Shown in pieces: positions 31,828 to 32,977 of a DNA stretch of 32,977 nt. Positions within the stretch are counted from its first letter, which is position 1; each line of letters begins with the position of its first letter. The notes beneath the pieces are model-generated. The model was not told the origin of the DNA. It ran no database searches and was given only the letters and a program-made list of their open reading frames with translations. Source of the DNA: Cytidiella melzeri (taxonomy: Eukaryota > Basidiomycota > Agaricomycetes > Polyporales > Irpicaceae); the NCBI GenBank assembly GCA_022592445.1, contig JABYQR010000447.1:1-32977 (forward strand). The letters are read 5' to 3'. Made by a program: the position numbers and the translations under genes.

Positions 31828-32373
31828 CGTTGTACTCTGGCTTCATTAGCGTGTACGAATTCCGAATTTCACCTCTTTGACTCAGAGAACTTTTGTGACG
31901 TCGACAGTGTTGCAAGACCCTGTGAAACACAACCGTGCCCTAACCGCTATAGATATTCGTTTGAAGCAGATTTAAACGAAGTTTATAGAATTATTGCATT
32001 GGTAACACAGGACCGATATCTTGAACCTTTTGAACATCAGAAAGAACTCATTAGAGGTTACATAGGATCTGTACCGCATCTTGACGTACCTGCTTTAGTC
32101 AATTCATACCTTCTAGACTTAGCAAATCGTCGAGAATCAGAACCACAGAACAACGAACCAGAAGTAGTAATAGATCAGGAACCATCAGAGATCATCACAG
32201 GCACAACTTACATTGGTGACACATCCAGTCAATCTCTAGATAAGAACTCAGATTCCGGAGAAAACACCGAAGTCGAAGATCTTCTAGAAGAAACTTCTAA
32301 ACAGACGTCATCACCTGTAATTGCACCTGTAGTACCTCATATCTCTGAATGTACATTCCGTACTACGACTTGA
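31828..32373 (+). CDS. Open frame of 181 codons without ATG, upstream of Copia gag
   Basis: The frame is open from just after a TAA (31825-31827) to a TGA (32371-32373) and contains no Met codon. The translation looks protein-like: a helical part (FEADLNEVYRIIALVTQDRY, LVNSYLLDLANRRESEP) followed by an acidic Ser/Thr-rich tail (EDLLEETSKQTSSPVIAP). It ends 22 bp before the Gag ATG in another frame. It could be the last exon of a gene whose 5' part I cannot identify, a truncated ORF, or chance openness inside the LTR/leader of the Copia element. No family is recognised. Confidence 0.35.
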   Translation, partial: RCTLASLACTNSEFHLFDSENFCDVDSVARPCETQPCPNRYRYSFEADLNEVYRIIALVTQDRYLEPFEHQKELIRGYIGSVPHLDVPALVNSYLLDLANRRESEPQNNEPEVVIDQEPSEIITGTTYIGDTSSQSLDKNSDSGENTEVEDLLEETSKQTSSPVIAPVVPHISECTFRTTT

Positions 32374-32395
32374 TCCTTGATTGCTTTTGGTTATA

Positions 32396-32977
32396 ATGGC
32401 TGAACCAGGAAAGATTAGCGGTAGTCAAATGATCGTCTTTGACGGTTCAAACTACAAGAAATGGTCCACCGCTATGATTGGCTTGTTCAGATATTCAAAC
32501 ACTTGGTTAATCGTGAATGGAACCGAAACAAAACCTACCTTACCCGCAGCAGCTGCAACCAGTTCAGGTTCTGGTACGACTACTGCACCTCCTGACACTT
32601 CTGATGAGAAGAAGGAACTTAAGGATTGGGAAATTCGGAACCAACGCGCTTTAGCTTATTTCAATATTTACCTTGACATTACTTTGCAATCCTATCTTGA
32701 AGGAGAGGATTTGGCCTCCGCAGTGTGGAAGAAGTTGAAAACAGATTTTGAGAAGACATCAGTCTTAGCAAGCTCTGTTGCGTTCAGAAACCTACTTAGC
32801 TCAACTTTTGATGAGTCTAAGGATATGAACGTACAAATTCAAGGCTTCCGTACTAAGATTGGAGATACCAAAGTTGCTGGGTTAGACCTTGATGATCAAA
32901 TTAAAGTTCATATTCTTTTGTGGGCTTTACCAACGTCATATGAAACCGCCATTTCTGCATACATTGGCACTGTTGCA
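32396..32977 (+). CDS. Copia-type retrotransposon Gag, partial (runs off the window)
   Basis: The frame starts MAEPGKISGSQMIVFDGSNY and stays open for 194 codons to the window end. FDGSNYKKWSTAMIGLFRYS is the DUF4219-like start of Ty1/Copia Gag. The following WKKLKTDFEKTSVLASSVAF, LLSSTFDESKDMNVQIQGFR and LDDQIKVHILLWALPTSYET match the UBN2/retrotran_gag_2 domain. Gag forms the virus-like particle that packages element RNA. In this region TTTTGGTTATAATGG covers the start codon and loosely resembles Copia primer-binding sequences, so the 5' LTR may end very close to the ATG. Codon use is AT-richer than in the host genes. No lesion is seen in the visible part; zinc knuckle, protease, integrase and reverse transcriptase would lie beyond the window. 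Confidence 0.85.
   Translation, partial: MAEPGKISGSQMIVFDGSNYKKWSTAMIGLFRYSNTWLIVNGTETKPTLPAAAATSSGSGTTTAPPDTSDEKKELKDWEIRNQRALAYFNIYLDITLQSYLEGEDLASAVWKKLKTDFEKTSVLASSVAFRNLLSSTFDESKDMNVQIQGFRTKIGDTKVAGLDLDDQIKVHILLWALPTSYETAISAYIGTVA

Overview
The window is nuclear DNA of a filamentous basidiomycete, most likely an agaricomycete. Genes are cut by many introns of about 45-90 bp with GT(A/G)NGT donors. The families fit that group: an S10 carboxypeptidase, an ArAE_2/DUF2421-type membrane protein, a DUF6589 protein, a basidiomycete-type RecQ-like helicase and Copia Gag. I cannot name the species.

Layout. 145-3228 (minus): a serine carboxypeptidase gene ruined by a frameshift, a nonsense codon and loss of the catalytic serine. 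About 4480-8640: a block of 143-bp satellite, organised as alternating A/B types (286-bp dimers) and including a symmetrical 695-bp inverted repeat. 9289-9657 (plus): a small cysteine-free secreted protein directly after the satellite. 10366-11350 (minus): a mitochondrial Aim32-like (sucrase/ferredoxin-like) Fe-S protein. 12594-13308 (plus): an unrecognised two-exon gene. 13896-14319: a MITE-like inverted-repeat element. 15550-19737 (plus): a large intron-rich gene for an aromatic-acid-exporter-like membrane protein. 19738-21131: no gene, one cluster of GC hairpins.

From 21132 to the end the window is a mobile-element graveyard. Two copies of one solo LTR (21137-21925 and 26840-27598) each have TG...CA ends and a private 5-bp target duplication. 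A 193-bp Tc1/mariner-type MITE lies just after the first copy. Between and around them sit a frameshifted RecQ-like helicase (plus) and a DUF6589 gene (minus) that converge tail to tail. The second solo LTR splits the DUF6589 gene exactly, and a second retroelement LTR carrying five identical Gcn4-type sites appears to cut off its 5' end. Next come an apparently intact 448-residue orphan gene (30202-31613) with a short ORF ending two bases before its ATG, an open frame without ATG (31828-32373), and the start of a Copia Gag running off the window (32396-32977).

Functionally, 9.2-19.8 kb is ordinary host gene space. The rest is repeat or transposon derived. The most interesting points are the helicase/DUF6589 pair as possible parts of one undescribed transposon, the satellite palindrome, and the Gcn4-site-loaded LTR. 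Intron boundaries were read by eye and some are uncertain.
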